From Triticum aestivum (Eukaryota; Streptophyta; Magnoliopsida; Poales; Poaceae): DNA of 64,000 bases. This document shows, one piece after another, positions 47,503 to 59,800 of the stretch. The stretch's first letter is position 1, and every line of letters begins with the position of its first letter. The notes under the pieces are model-generated. The model saw nothing but the letters and a program-made list of their open reading frames with translations. It searched no databases and had not been told where the DNA came from. The translations under genes and the position numbers were made by a program. The stretch is taken from positions 298,141,072 to 298,205,071 of the forward strand of contig NC_057814.1 in NCBI RefSeq assembly GCF_018294505.1. The letters are read 5' to 3'.

Positions 47503-48022
47503 TGTCGTGGAATTGTCACGGCAGATGTCCTCGAGCTAGGACTTAGTCATGGAGCCATCGCAGCTAGGAAGCTTGAAGGGGTTAATGCGGGACAAGGAAC
47601 ACGAGGGTTTATACTGGTTCGGCCCCTTACGGTGAAGGTAAAAGCCTACGTCCAGTTTGAGGTGATATTGATTAGGGTTACGATCACCAGGGAGCTAAAC
47701 TGCTATGCCCGGCTCTCGATGAGATTGTTCTTCTCCCTAAACCGCTGCCGGGTCGTCCCTTTATATAGGGAGGCTGACGCCCAGCAGCTCTCAGACTCCC
47801 GGCCGGCTCATAAGAGTGTCCGGCTCGGACTCTCAACTATTCTTGCCTTACACTACAAGTTCTACCATAATAATGATTGCAACTACGGGCCTTAAGCCAT
47901 ATCCGGGTCTTAAGCCCATCTTTGGCCCACCGTCTTTAAGCTTGGCGCCGGCCTTCTGACAGTGACCATATGAGTAACCTGGCCCCTCCTGGCGGGTGAC
48001 TCTAAGGTCTATATCCTCAACA
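47503..48022 (-). repeat. E6 5' LTR (520 bp)
   Basis: Same ends as the 3' LTR. The TATA box TATATAAA on the minus strand is at 47760-47767. It differs from 35050-35569 at about 12 sites by hand count. Confidence 0.92.
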
Positions 48023-48940
48023 GCTTTGCTGGTCTTGTTTAACATTGTCAAAATGTCTTGTAAACCGGGATTCCGAGACTGATCGGGTCTTCCTGGGAGA
48101 AGGTTTATCCTTCGTTGACCGTGAGAGCTTATAATGGGCTAAGTTGGGACACCCCTACAGGGTAATATCTTTCGAAAGCCGTGCCCGCGGTTATGAGGCA
48201 GATGGGAATTTGTTAATGTCCGGTTGTAGAGAACTTGTCACTTGACCCAATTAAAATACATCAACCGTGTGTGTAGCCGTGATGGTCTCTTCTCGGCGGA
48301 GTCCGGGAAGTGAACACGGTTTGAGTTATGCATGAACGTAAGTAGTTTCAGGATCACATCTGGATCACTTCTAGCTTCGCGATCGTTGCGTTGCTTCTCT
48401 TCTCGCTCTCTCTTGCGTATGTTAGCCACCATATATGCTTAGTGCTTGCTGCAGCTCCACCTCATTACACCATCCTTTCCTATAAGCTTAAATAGTCTTG
48501 ATCTCGCGGGTGTGAAATTGTTGAGTCCTCGTGACTCACAGATTCTACCAAAACAGTTGCAGGTGCCGACGATGCCAGTGCAGATGACGCAACCGAGCTC
48601 AAGTGGGAGTTCGATGAGGAACGTGGGCGTTATTATGTTTCTTTTCCTGATGATCAGTAGTGGAGCCCAGTTGGGACGATCGGGGGTTTAGCATTTGGGG
48701 TTATCTTATTTTCATTTGGATTTGACCGTAGTCAGTCTATGTGTGGATTTTGGATGATGTATGTATTATATTTATGTATTGTGTGAAGTGGCGATTGTAA
48801 GCCAACTCTCGTTATCCCATTCTTGTTCATTACATGGGATTGTGTGAAGATAACCCTTCTTGCGACAATACCACAATGCGGTTATGCCTCTAAGTTGTGC
48901 CTCGACACATGGGAGATATAGCCGCATCGTGGGTGTTACA
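48023..48940 (+). repeat. E4 3' LTR, right part
   Basis: It starts with the E6 duplication GCTTT and continues the E4 LTR to CGTGGGTGTTACA. It matches 17152-18058 of the 5' LTR with a few differences. Confidence 0.9.
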
Positions 48941-48945
48941 GTTGG
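48941..48945 (+). repeat. Target site duplication of E4, right (GTTGG)
   Basis: It matches 13802-13806. Confidence 0.9.
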
Positions 48946-49315
48946 CTCCCTTCCTGCTCGATATTTGGGACGAGGACCAGGGCCTATATAAGTAGAACTA
49001 GCCACCACAGTAGAGGCACCTAGCCTTGAGCCAATCCTTAGCCACACAAGAACACCTCAACCTCAGGAGGCTGTTCTCCCCCTTGTATTGTTCATCATCA
49101 ACCCAAGAGGCAATCCACCACCACCACACTGGAGTAGGGTATTACACCACAACGGTGGCCCGAAGCAGTATAAATCTTGTGTCTTTGTGTTGCTAGTTCA
49201 TTGAGTTCGTCCGCGAGATCCTAGTGAGTTAGGGCGTAGATCGGTTGGGAGGAAATCTTCGCGCGCACCCCAGTGTTTGAACCTTAAGGGTTTTGCTAGA
49301 ACCCGTGATCCGACA
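48946..49315 (+). repeat. E3 LTR copy 3, right part
   Basis: It resumes the LTR interrupted by E4, with its TATA box GGCCTATATAAG (48981-48992), and ends CCCGTGATCCGACA. Confidence 0.9.
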
Positions 49316-49335
49316 TTTGGCGCGCCAGGTAGGGG
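49316..49335 (+). other. E3 primer binding site after LTR copy 3
   Basis: TTTGGCGCGCCAGGTAGGGG follows the LTR end directly. A primer site here means copy 3 also has the structure of a 5' LTR, although a polypurine tract precedes it at 13297. The sequence after 49335 is on the opposite strand. Confidence 0.7.
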
Positions 49336-49851
49336 AGGCTCTGGGGGCTCAGGTTGTTCCCTGAGGACCGTCTCCATCTCTGCCAGGACGGCGTGGTGCC
49401 TGGCCTCCCGAGCTGCCAGGACACACCGCAGCTTGCGCTGATAGGCTGACGACACGCTCGGCAGGCCGAAAGGCATGCGAACGTAGCTGTGTGGTGGACC
49501 CTCGCAACGGCCCACGCGCGAAGGCCAGAAAAGCTCCTGAGAGGCGGCCCTGTTTAGCCCTGGGACATTGATGCAGACGCGCAGCCCAGCATCCTCGCCT
49601 GGATGGGGAGCTGCGCCTCGTGAGCGGCGGTCGCCGCACATGGCCCTTGCGTCTTGTAGTTCCTGACTGGTCTCGGTGATGAACTCCTGAGTGGTGGGCG
49701 CTCCTTGCCCTGTGTTCTCCTGAGGGAAACATGCCGCAAAGCACGCCTCCAAGTGGTGCCCAAGTGCCTCCCTCGTGATGTTAGCAAGGTCTGAGGCCCT
49801 CCGGAAGAGAGCCCCCGGGCCCTGCCCGAGGAGGGCGCTGGGCGCGCCTTC
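49336..49851 (-). pseudogene. E3 reverse transcriptase remnant (antisense, copy B)
   Basis: The minus-strand frame from 49752 includes RVCINVPGLNRAAS and SYVRMPFGLPSVSSAYQRK, with the same missing central RT block as copy A (10864-11406). It is truncated by the joint to the primer site at 49335, where copy A continues for several hundred bases. Confidence 0.65.
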
Positions 49852-51156
49852 CTATGTGACAGAGGGAGGCGCCCCAGGAGCAGGCGCTGATCCTGACGAG
49901 GTTCCAGCTATGACACCATCCTCCTGAGATCCTGCACGGCGCAGCTGCTTCTTCTTCTTGGGGAGGGCCTCAGGAGGGCCCTCGCCTTTGTTTTCGGGGT
50001 CGTCGATTGCTGCAGCTTGAAAAGCACGCTCGAGGGAGCACACCGCGTCTCTTTCTTCACACCAGGCCGTGATGATTCTGACGCTTCTTGGCATCATGAG
50101 GACGTGGTAGCCGTGGTGTGTGACCACCATGAACTTGGCCGGGACTGGATACCCAAGGATGGCGTTGTATGGCAGACGGATGTGCGCGACGTCGAAGTCG
50201 ATGAGCTCGGTGCGGTAGTTCTTACGTTCTCCGAAGGTCACAGGGAGGCGGACCTACCCTATCGGTGTGGTGAAACCGTCGGTCACTCCTGAGAGAGGCT
50301 TGGTAGGCTGAAGCTGGTCATATGGCACTTGGAGGTTGCCGAACGTGGTGACGGACAGGACGTTGAGCCCTGCGCCGCCGTCGATGAGGGTCTTGGTAAT
50401 TTGCACGTTGCTGATGACTGGTGAGCAAAGCATCGGGAGGGCGCCAGCGGTTGCTGCGCACTTGAGCTGATCTGCCGAGTTGAAGGTGATGGCGCACTGG
50501 GACCACCTGAGCGGGCACGTGGCTTCAAGCTTGGGGAGGACTGCATTTACTTCACGAGCAAACTGTTTGAAGATGCGCTTCGAGGCTGGGGCCTGGGCTC
50601 CGCCCAAGATGCAGGCGATAGCGCGCGGCTCCTGGAAGCCCCCAGCCCCCTCGTCCTGATGGTGGTCGTCATTCCTTCTCGGTGGCGGCGGTAGCGGGGG
50701 AAGACCGGCGTTGCCCTGAGGACGGTCCTCGCGAGGCTGGTCCCTCCAGGCGCCCTCGCGAGGATGATCCTGCCAGCGGTCCTCACGAGGCCGGTCGCGA
50801 CACTCCTGGCGCGGGCCAAGGTCATCCCAGCGTCCGCCTCCACGTCCTCCTCCTCGGCCGTAGCCCCGGTCGCTGCGCTCAGGGCGTTGACTGAAACGTC
50901 CTTCTCGAATGGCTCTGAGCTCTTGACAGTCACTGGTGTTGTCGGTGTTCAGGTTGTGGAAGGCGCAGAACGGTCGGCTGCTCTTGGATGACTCTGGCTG
51001 ATCTCTGCCTCGCTTGGTGTCTGGCTCCGTTGCGAGCACGGCTGCTTCCTTGCGTTTCAGGTCCTTGGCCTTGGCCTTCTTCTCCTCTGGGCCTGCGGCT
51101 GGCAGCTCGAGGAGGGAGAGGCGCCCTTCCTCAGCTCTTGCGCACTTGGTCGCCAA
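49852..51156 (-). pseudogene. E3 gag C-terminus and protease (antisense, copy B)
   Basis: The frame begins in gag (TKCARAEEGRLSLLELP) and has a C/H-rich knuckle-like segment (FCAFHNLNTDNTSDC). Arg/Gly-rich and Arg/Glu/Asp repeats follow, then the protease core TLIDGGAGLNVLS. TAG at 50254-50256 interrupts PIG*VRLP, where copy A reads PIGQVLLP. The frame then stays open to TAG at 49852. Homology to copy A starts at about 50741 and runs to the joint. Confidence 0.75.
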
Positions 51157-52101
51157 GTTGAACAGCTCCTGAGATGTTCACAGCTCCTCGTGGATAGCGA
51201 GCTCTTCCTTCATCTTGATGTCGCGGACGCCGTCAGAGAACGCGGAGATGATGGCCTCATCCATCACCTTGGGGATCTTGAGGCGAGTGTTGTTGAAGTG
51301 CTGGATGTACTTCTAGAGGGTCTCTCCTGGTTGTTGCTTGATGCAGCGCAGGTCACCCGTGGCTGGCGGGCGGTCGCGAGTGCCGTGGAAGTTGGCAACG
51401 AAGCGGTCGCGCATCTCGTCCCAGGAGGACATCGAGCCTTGTGGCAGGTTCAGGAGCCACGAATGGGCGCCATCTTTGAGTGCCATAGGGAACCAGTTCG
51501 CCATGACTTTATCGTCACCGTTGGACGCCTCGATGCTCAGCTCGTAGAGCTGCAGGAACTCCTCGGGGTTGAGGGTGTCGTCGTAGCATGGAGGCAGATC
51601 TGGCTTGAACTTGCCAGGCCAGGCGACACTACGCAGCTCGGGGGTGAAGGTGCGGCAGCCGGCCGTGGTCGTCTGGGCCCGTCTTGGAGGCGGAGCTTGG
51701 TCTTGGTGCCCATGCGCTGCCACGGCGAGTAGCGCGGGGGCCTGCCGCGACATACGATCCTGGTGCGGTGGTGTGAGGAGTGGCGGGGCGTTCTCTTGCA
51801 GTCAAGGAACTTCTTGGCAGCTTCCTTCTTCACGCGCGGGCGCCGCACGCGGCGGATCGCGTCGCGGAGCCGCACGCCTTGGCGCCAAGGCGCCATCTTG
51901 GGGCAGAGGTGGTGGAGGCGCTCCGCGATCTGCGTCGCCTGAAGCTGGAGGTGGGCCCGGCGGAGAGAGGGACGGCACAGGGGAGCCCCCTGCCGCGCGG
52001 ACAAGCTCGGCGATGCGGTCGAGCCAGTCCTCGTAGAGGTTGTCGACCGGGCGGTAGTGTAGAAGCTCGTGCGCCATGAGGAGCGTGGCCCGTGCGTCCA
52101 T
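51157..52101 (-). pseudogene. E3 gag N-terminus and core (antisense, copy B)
   Basis: The start is the Met at 52101 (MDARATLLMAHELLHY). After a proline-rich linker and a frame change near 51780, the Retrotrans_gag-like core reads FTPELRSVAWPGKFKPDLPP, QLYELSIEASNGDD, MANWFPMALKDGAHSWLLNLP and FVANFHGTRDRP. It is stopped by TAG at 51313-51315. Sequence beyond stays in frame, with one more stop (TGA) near 51177 before 51156. This is the 5' coding end of a minus-strand E3 element whose LTR is at 52120. Confidence 0.75.
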
Positions 52102-52119
52102 GGGAGCGCGACGAGCGTG
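52102..52119 (-). other. E3 joint between gag and LTR copy 4, primer site missing
   Basis: Only 18 bases separate the gag Met from the LTR end. The primer site seen at 49316-49335 is absent, so a deletion is inferred. Confidence 0.5.
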
Positions 52120-52754
52120 TGTCGGATCTCGGGTTCCGCTAAAACCCTTAAGGTTCGAACTCTGGGGTGCGCGTGAAGATCTTCCCCTCCTACCGATCCA
52201 CGCCCTAGCTCAATAAGATCTCGCGAACGAACTCGACGCACTCGCAACACAGAAAGACACGAGATTTATACTGGTTCGAGCCACCGTTGTGGTGTAATAC
52301 CCTACTCCAGCGTGTGTGGTGGTGGATTGCCTCTTGGGCAGATGATGAACAGTACAAGGGGAAGAACAGCCTCCTGAGGTTGAGGTGTTCTTGTGCTTGG
52401 GAACTAGCATGGGTCTCGATTCCTCTGGATCAGATGCCTCTACTGTGGTGGCTAGCTCTACTTATATAGGCCCTGGTCCTCTCCCCAAATATTGAGCGGG
52501 AAGGGAGCCAACAACGGTGGGCAAATTTGAAAGGGGATAGCTAGTACAAGATATCCTGACAAAAGTGGTCTTCGCCTGCTAAAGGCTGTGGTGATGACGC
52601 CGTCTTGGGCTCCACGGTGACCTCCGTCCTGCTGGCCTGCTCGTCTTGGTCTTGTTGCACTGTTATGGAAACCTTTGCTATACGCCTCGGTACTCTGCGC
52701 CTGCGCCTGCCTCTTTAGCACCAAAGAGGAAACATGGACGCTGCGCGTCCTGGC
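52120..52754 (-). repeat. E3 LTR copy 4 (antisense, cut by E7)
   Basis: The minus strand ends GAGATCCGACA at 52120. The TATA box (TATATAAG on the minus strand) is near 52462-52469. About 35 bases just after the presumed transcript start (about 52400-52435) differ completely from the other E3 LTRs. The remaining 250 bp or so lies beyond E7, outside the window. Confidence 0.8.
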
Positions 52755-55700
52755 TGTCACATCCCTAGATTCTGGTAATGCACTAGGCTAGCCTCATGTG
52801 TGCATCATGTTTGAATTTTGCAGAAAATTGAAATGGGGATTGCCTAAACCCTAGCATCAAAGGAATTCACTAGGTTCAACTAAAATATTCTCGGTGTTTC
52901 CAAATGGCTTTTAAAAAATGTTCATCATTTCTGGAAAAATGTTGGAAACAATAACCAGAGGTGTTGCACATTTTTCCATGACATATTTGGGCTCTGAATT
53001 AAATCATATAGTATTTGCATTTGGGCATTTAAATGCTCAAATAATCATAAACTAAAATGTTTATTGTTGGATATATTCTAAATAGTAGCCCTGATTAGTT
53101 TCATGATTTTTGGAAATGCCCTGGCATTTTTAATAAAGCCCAGAACACAATTACAGAATTAGAAAACAGAAATAAAAGAAAAAGGACAGAAACCTACCCG
53201 CACCTACCTGGCCTGCTCCTGTAGCAGCCCAACTGGGCGAAACCGGCCCAGCCCACTGGCCTTCCCCCTGTCGTCTTCCTCGCGACAGAAGGACGCCGGG
53301 CGTGTGGCCACCGTGCGCCGGCACGCGCCCGTGCCACCTCCACCTTGCCTGGGTGCCCCCTCGGCGGCCTGGACGACCCTGGAGTCGCCACGCAGCCCCC
53401 GACCGCTCTCTCACTCTCCCTCGGCTTCCTTCCTCTTCTCTGCTCTCTCCCCACCTCGCACCCAAACGCGTCAGAGAGCGCCGCCGTGCACCGCCGCGGC
53501 CACAGCCACCCCCTCGCCCCTCCGACGTGCCCATGAGCTCCGTGCCGTCGTCCTCGTCACCTCTACCGAGCCAAGCAAGCCGGGAAGCACTGCAGTGACG
53601 CCATCATCATCATCTACACCGACGGGCGCCCGAGATCGCCGTCGTCAATCCGTCGCCTCCGACGCTTCCCCGAGCACGTTGACCTTCTCTACCGCATCCC
53701 TGTGAGCTCCTACACCTCCTCCCGTGGCCGCCCCCTCTGTTCCCGTCCTCTAACAGCAGCCCCGCCATGGCCGAGCACTCGCCTCCGCCGCCACGAAGCT
53801 CGCCGTTGCTAGTCACTCCTGCTAACCAAGCCAAGCACTTGGACGAGCTCCCGACGTCCCGTAGATCTTACCCAGTGCTCCAGTTCGCTCGCCCGCAAGC
53901 CGTAGCACCTCACCGAGCACAGCCGAGCTCCGGCCACCGCGAATGAGCTCGCCGCCGTCAGCTCCGGTGCCCCCGTGACTAACCACTGGTACCAACGGAC
54001 GCGGCACACTCCCAGCCTTCGAAAGCACCTTTCCGCGCGTCGATCCGACGCCACACGATGATTCCCGAAGCCCTCCGCCCTGGCTTTTGGTCACCGGCGG
54101 CTAACCGCCGGTGGGTTTGACCCAAACCCACCGGGTTTGACCTCCTCTGAGCCAATGACACGTGGGCCCCGCCCTATTTTAATTTTAGGTTAGTCAAAAT
54201 ATTAGTGCTAATTACCCTGTTAACCAGATGAGACACTGACATGTGGGCCCCGGTCTTAGGTTTGACCTGGACCGGCCCCTGTTGACCTGCTAATGTCAGC
54301 ATGATGTCATGCTGATGCAGTATTACATTTTCTGGATTTATTTTTAATCAGGAAATTCCAGAAAATGCCCTAAACTTCTAAAATTCATAGAAAATAAACC
54401 GTAACTCCAAATGAAAAGATTTATATATGAAAAATGATCAGAAAAATCCAATCTATCCATCTGTACCATTTTCATGCATGTTAGAACAACTTATGGCTGC
54501 TGTTTAGGCCAAATCATATAAATGGCATTTAAACCCTCACATATGGAGTTTGAATTTGAACCTAAGGTTCTAACCAACTCCATTTAATATGTTGCTAGTT
54601 GCATTAGCTCAAAACACATTCATATTGCCATGTCATAGCATGCATCATATTGTGCATTGCATTGATCGTGTTTCTTCTCTGTTTGCCGGTGTGGTCCCCT
54701 CTCAGTAGACGTTGCTTCGACGATGCGATCGATGACACCGATGAAGAGCTATACTATCTTCGGAAGTGTCAGGCAAGCAAAACCCCCTTGCTCATTCCGA
54801 TACAATCGCACTCTCTCGCTCCTGCCCTCTTTTACTGCATTAGGACAACAACGATTCATCTGTTACTTGATGCGGTAGCTGAACCCCTTTATCCTCTGCA
54901 TGACCTGTCATTGCCACAGTAAATAGATGAAACCCACTAGCATGAGTAGGAGTTGTTTGAGCCCTGATGTGCCTACTCATTCATGCTTGTTTGTCATGCC
55001 TGCTATTGCTTAGAGTTGTGTCAGGTCTAATTCATCAGGAATGAATTGGAAAGTGGTGAACATGTCCTACTGTGTGAGAGCTAAGGGTGTGAACACGATT
55101 TGGTAAAGGTAGCGGTGAGAGGCCATGTAGGAGTACATGGTGGGTTGTCTCATTGAAACCGTCCTCAGGAACTGAGTTCTGTGTTTGTGATCCATGAACA
55201 GTTACTACCACACATTGGGTTCCGGTAACTCGACCCCTCTCGGCTTATTAACCGCCTCGATCTCTGTCCAGGAGTTGCAACTAGTTTCTGGTGTTTGTAG
55301 CTTGTGTTAGTAGTCTACCAAGTGGTACCCGGTACAGGTGGGCTTAGGACAGACTAGGCACCGTGGCACGGTGTACCAAGCGTAGATCCATCCGTCGAGG
55401 TGGGCTTGGGAACCCTGTTCACATCGTTTGGGGCCTTGAGCGACACCCCTGCCGGATCTCCTTGCGGATGGAACCCGAATAGGCGATAAACCTGGACTAG
55501 AGACTTGTTTGGTTAGTCAGGTCGTGGTCGACTCCCTCGCCAGGCTTCCGCTTGAAGGTTGCCGAGGTACACGACGTGTACATGGTGGTAAGTGGCGAGA
55601 GCGTGTGTGACGAAGTACACCCCTGCAGGGTTAACATCATCTATTCGAATAGCCGTGTCCGCGGTAAAGGACTTCTGGGTTACCTGTACAGTTCATAGAC

Positions 55701-56880
55701 AAGTGAAAGTGGATACTCTAAAATGCGCAAGATAAACGTGAGTGCTATGGATAGCATTCTCGTAGGGAGACGGGAGCGGATCCATAGTGGAGTATTGATA
55801 TGGTGAATATGTGGACTCGTGTGCGCCACCTCAAAAGAGTTGCTTGCTGTCGTAGTTCAGGTTAGCCACTGAGTCAAAGCTGGCTTGCTGCAGTTAAACT
55901 CCACCACCCCTTTTGTTGATACCGATGCATATGTAGATAGTTCTGATGTAAGTCTTGCTGGGTACATTTGTACTCACGTTTGCTTATTTTATGTTTTGCA
56001 GAGAGACGTCAGTCTCGCTAGTAGTTCCGTGTGGACTTCGACGTTTAGCTTGATACCTCAGCTACGATCTTGTGCCCTCGGCAGGATCTGGTAGATAGTC
56101 AGGCTTCTCAGCCTTTTTCATTTATAGATGTCTGTACTCAGACATGTTAAGCTTCCGCATGTGCTTTGACTTGTATGCTCTGAATGTTGGGTCATGAGAC
56201 CCATGTTTGTATTATCTCGCTCCTCGGAGCCTAATGAATAAATACTCTAAGTCGTAGAGTCTTGTTGTGATGCCATGTTGTATTTGCACATATCGAGCAT
56301 ATTGTGTGTATGATTGAAATGCTTGGTATGTGTGGGATCCGACAATCTAGTTGTCTATCCTTAGCAGCCTCTCTTATGGGGAAATGTAGTCTAGTGCCTC
56401 CTTAAGCCATAGTAGTCCACTACAGCCCGGTTCACCGGAGTCCTGCTAGCCCAGCACTACTGCTCTGGACACTTGACTGGCCGGCATGTGTTTCATATCG
56501 TTCCTGTGTCTGTCCCTTCGGGGAAATGTCACGCGGTGACATTCGGAGTCCTGCCTAGCCTGCTACAGCCCGGGTTCCCGGAGTCCTGCTAGCCGAGTGC
56601 TACAGCCCGGATTCACACGCTGCTGACCGACATGCTCGATGTTGATTCATGTATGCCTGTCCCCGTAAGTTAGTGCCACTTTGGGTTCATGACTAGTCAT
56701 GTCGGCCCGGGTTCTCTGTCATATGGATGCTAGCGACACTATCATATACGTGAGCCAAAAGGCGCAAACGGTCCCGGGCCATGGTAAGGCGACACCCGTG
56801 GGAATACCGTGCGTGAGGCCACAAAGCGATATGAGGTGTTACCGGCTAGATCGATGTGACCTGGAATCGGGGTCCCGACA
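52755..56880 (+). repeat. E7 5' LTR (4.1 kb)
   Basis: It runs from TGTCACATCCCTAG to CGGGGTCCCGACA. It has the same layout as the E1 LTR: AT-rich start, GC-rich block (53200-54170), AT-rich block, mixed. An inverted repeat CAGCATGA/TCATGCTG with a 2-base loop lies at 54298-54315 and is kept in the 3' LTR near 62233. ORFs in the GC-rich block are open in several frames and are not called as genes. Confidence 0.88.
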
Positions 56881-59800
56881 ACTTTGGTATTAGAGCCTGA
56901 CTGCCTGTAGGATTACCAAGCCAAACTGGTCGAAGTCGAGTCTAGAAATGCTTTAGTTATATAAGGGAATTGATTGTGGAAGGGAACGTAAGGCTCTTTT
57001 TACTCCTTATACCTTATGCCCTTCTGATCTGAGTCACCCTCTTCTCTTCTACGGGGATTAAGAACTAGGTTTCTCATCTTCTATCAGGATCACGTGTTAC
57101 TAATCCGTAGTAACTTATAGGACTGTTGGTTACAAGCCCCAGTTCAGTTTCTACTACTTCTGTGTGTTCATAGTTGGTCTCGGAACCTTGATATTGTGCT
57201 TCTAAGTGGTTATGCCAACATTTTTGCAGGATGTCTCAAATCCTTTGAGCATTTACAGTCGTTATGCTGTCCGAATCATCCCAGGCTTCTAAATAATCTG
57301 ATGCATTTGCAAATCCCTTCTTTCCGTTCTCGATGTTCCTTTGGGCCAGATTAAGCACACTAATCGTTGAGTTGAGGTACTCTGTTGCCTTGACATATAT
57401 GTTGGAGTTATTATTATGACCCTAGGTGTCTTAGAGGACCACTTAGTAATCTAGCAATGCTTGCATCCCCAGTGTGATGATTCTAGCCACCATTCTCGAA
57501 AGCATCCCGTGATGCCATTTAGTCGTAGGTATCCTACTCTTGGGTTCTTGACCCAAGATTCACTCTACTTAATCCGTGTAGGTAGTGTTTGCTAGTTCCC
57601 TTAGGATATTAGTAACCTTTGCGATAGTCCTCGAGGTCTGTGGTATATCCTTCTTCCAAATACCATGAACTGCTTATGGTAGAAGTTCTTGAACCAAAAG
57701 ATCACAATAAGAGTGCTCTTGATGAGTTCTCCATTCTACATTGTGAATCTGCCAGTCCTTCCTTTCAGCGTGGGTTATCCGGAAGAAATATGTTGAACTT
57801 GTTCGACATACTAACCTATGCGTCCACAACTCAGAAAATTATATGTTCCTTTGAGTTGTTCTCTTTAGTTGCATTCTGACCTCTGTCTATCAATTGATAG
57901 TCAGGACTAGTTGTGCATCTGTGTTATCGATGCCTATTATTCTTGTGGTCCGTCAAGCCATTCTATTCCGGAATGACTAGGAGAAACAAACTCCAGTACC
58001 TCATCCATTTCGAGGATTGGGTCAAAGTAGTTGTATTCCGCAAATCAAATTGCCAATCTAGCCTTTGATCTGTTCTACCTTGGAATGTCACCCTCTTTCA
58101 TATCAAGAATGACGTGAGAATTGCACAATCTCTCATGAATTCTTGATGTAGTGATACTTCTCGCCATCATTATTCATCTCTCGGTCTCCGTGTTGGTTGT
58201 AACCGGAATGCTGACAAGTGAACTGTGATGTGTGAAATCAAGACACCTAGCAACCGTGTTGCTTGGTAGTTTATGGACATTAATATCATTCTTAGCGTGT
58301 TGGTTATCGAATCACTATTCTAGGATTGATCGTGCTACCTAGTCCTTACTTCTGGTGCACTCTTCGATCAACGAGTTAGGATTTTGTCAAACCCTTACTC
58401 TCTTGATCACATCGTCTTGCCCTGAAAAGCAAGATCGTTCTCGAGCTTAGTAACATATCGGTGGTTCGTGATGTTCCAAATATCTTCTCGGATGTATTAC
58501 CAGGTTGTCACCTGACCGCTATGTTGAGTTCGTGATCATGTTGGTTTTCCTCCAAACCACCCATTCTCCAAGAATCTGTGTTGGATAACCCTGAGCTAGT
58601 TGGTCAAGCTAAACAACAACTTGGAGAGTTGGAAGATAAAAGCTTGCCTGGCTTAGTTCATCTTAAGGGATATCTTGTATGTGTGTTGAAGAAAGATGTT
58701 ATATTCATTGATTGATCCTCGTGATCAATTGTTGGATCTATTGTCTTGTCCAAACTTTGATTTGAGTATGGGCTATCGTCAAATCAAATCAGGACCAATG
58801 GTGTTCGTAATGTTGTCTTACTCATGGTTGATCCCTCGAGCATACACCATTATATCTTTTGGATCTGGCCAATGCTATCACCGTGTTCACATGATGGTGG
58901 AAGTCGAGTGATATGGAAATTCCGATGAGTTGCTGTTGAGCCCATCAGCAGCATCTTGTCTCCTCCATGATTCATGTTGAACATCCAGCTAGTGTTGGAA
59001 ACTTGTGTAAGCATTTTCTTCATGCTCCGTTCATGAAGTATATGTTTGGATGAAAGTAGTGACTTCCTCTAAATTCGCGTGCAATCGATGCAAGTTGCCG
59101 CCGTGAATTCGAGGGAGCTTGTTTTTGCTTCCTTTGGAATCATCCCAAGTCAGTGATGCATTCGTGCGAAGTATTCTATGGTTTGGTAGATTAATTACCT
59201 CCATTCCATATGTGTTCCTAGCACACCAAGCCACTGATTGATTTGTTCAAGGAAAAGGAGTTGCTGTGCGAATACTAGTTCATGCACAAGGCTTCGATAT
59301 CCTCGTTGATGGACTCCCCACCCGAACTCGGTAGTATTTTATTATAAGACTACTACGTGGTAAATGCTTGTCTGGGACAACGTGTTCACATGTTTGTAGC
59401 AGAACCAGCTCATGTTTTGGAGCTTGCTATCGTAGTTCATTTCCCGAGAATCTCGCAACGTCATCTCGTCAGTTTGTGTTGCAAACTTTCCTTTTCCGGA
59501 CATGCTGTCTGAAATATCCTGTTACCAACCAGATCTGAATCTCAGGCAGATATGATGGTTGGAACATCTCCCAATAGCTATAATATTGGTCTTCGTAACC
59601 CGGTAAGTGGATGCCGTGGCCAACACACCCAGCCGGAAGACCTATTATTGTAGTAACTTGATTGAGGAAGTTGGCCACCTCCCCATAAGGATTTCGTAGG
59701 ATTTGCTCCCTAGTTGTTCCTTATGGATTTTTATATTTCCGAAGTCCGACCTTTTACTTGATGTTCTAGATATCAAACCATATCTATGAACGGGGTATGC

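Larger units (their letters stand above)
35050..48022 (-). mobile_element. E6, full-length Tat-like Gypsy element (13 kb)
   Basis: It is bounded by GCTTT duplications, with two 520-bp LTRs that differ at about 12 positions (2.3%, nine of them transitions). On the minus strand its order is 5' LTR, primer site, gag, protease, RT, RNase H, integrase, spacer, antisense gene, 3' LTR. The convergent antisense gene before the 3' LTR marks it as Tat-like. All domains are present, but the polyprotein is broken by two frameshifts and three in-frame stops. Confidence 0.92.
13807..48940 (+). mobile_element. E4, chromodomain-bearing Gypsy element with two nested insertions
   Basis: The element is bounded by GTTGG duplications. 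Its order is LTR-PBS-gag-pol-chromodomain-LTR, on the plus strand. It is split by E5 (23209-31860) and E6 (35050-48022). Without those insertions it is about 13.5 kb. The C-terminal chromodomain and the long LTRs place it among plant chromoviruses, probably near the Tekay/Del group. It cannot now make an intact polyprotein. Confidence 0.9.

Noticed and set aside
53151..54161. Several GC-rich frames in the E7 LTRs, repeated near 61087-62097
   Set aside because: These are duplicates because they lie in both LTRs. Composition bias opens all frames and no domain is visible.
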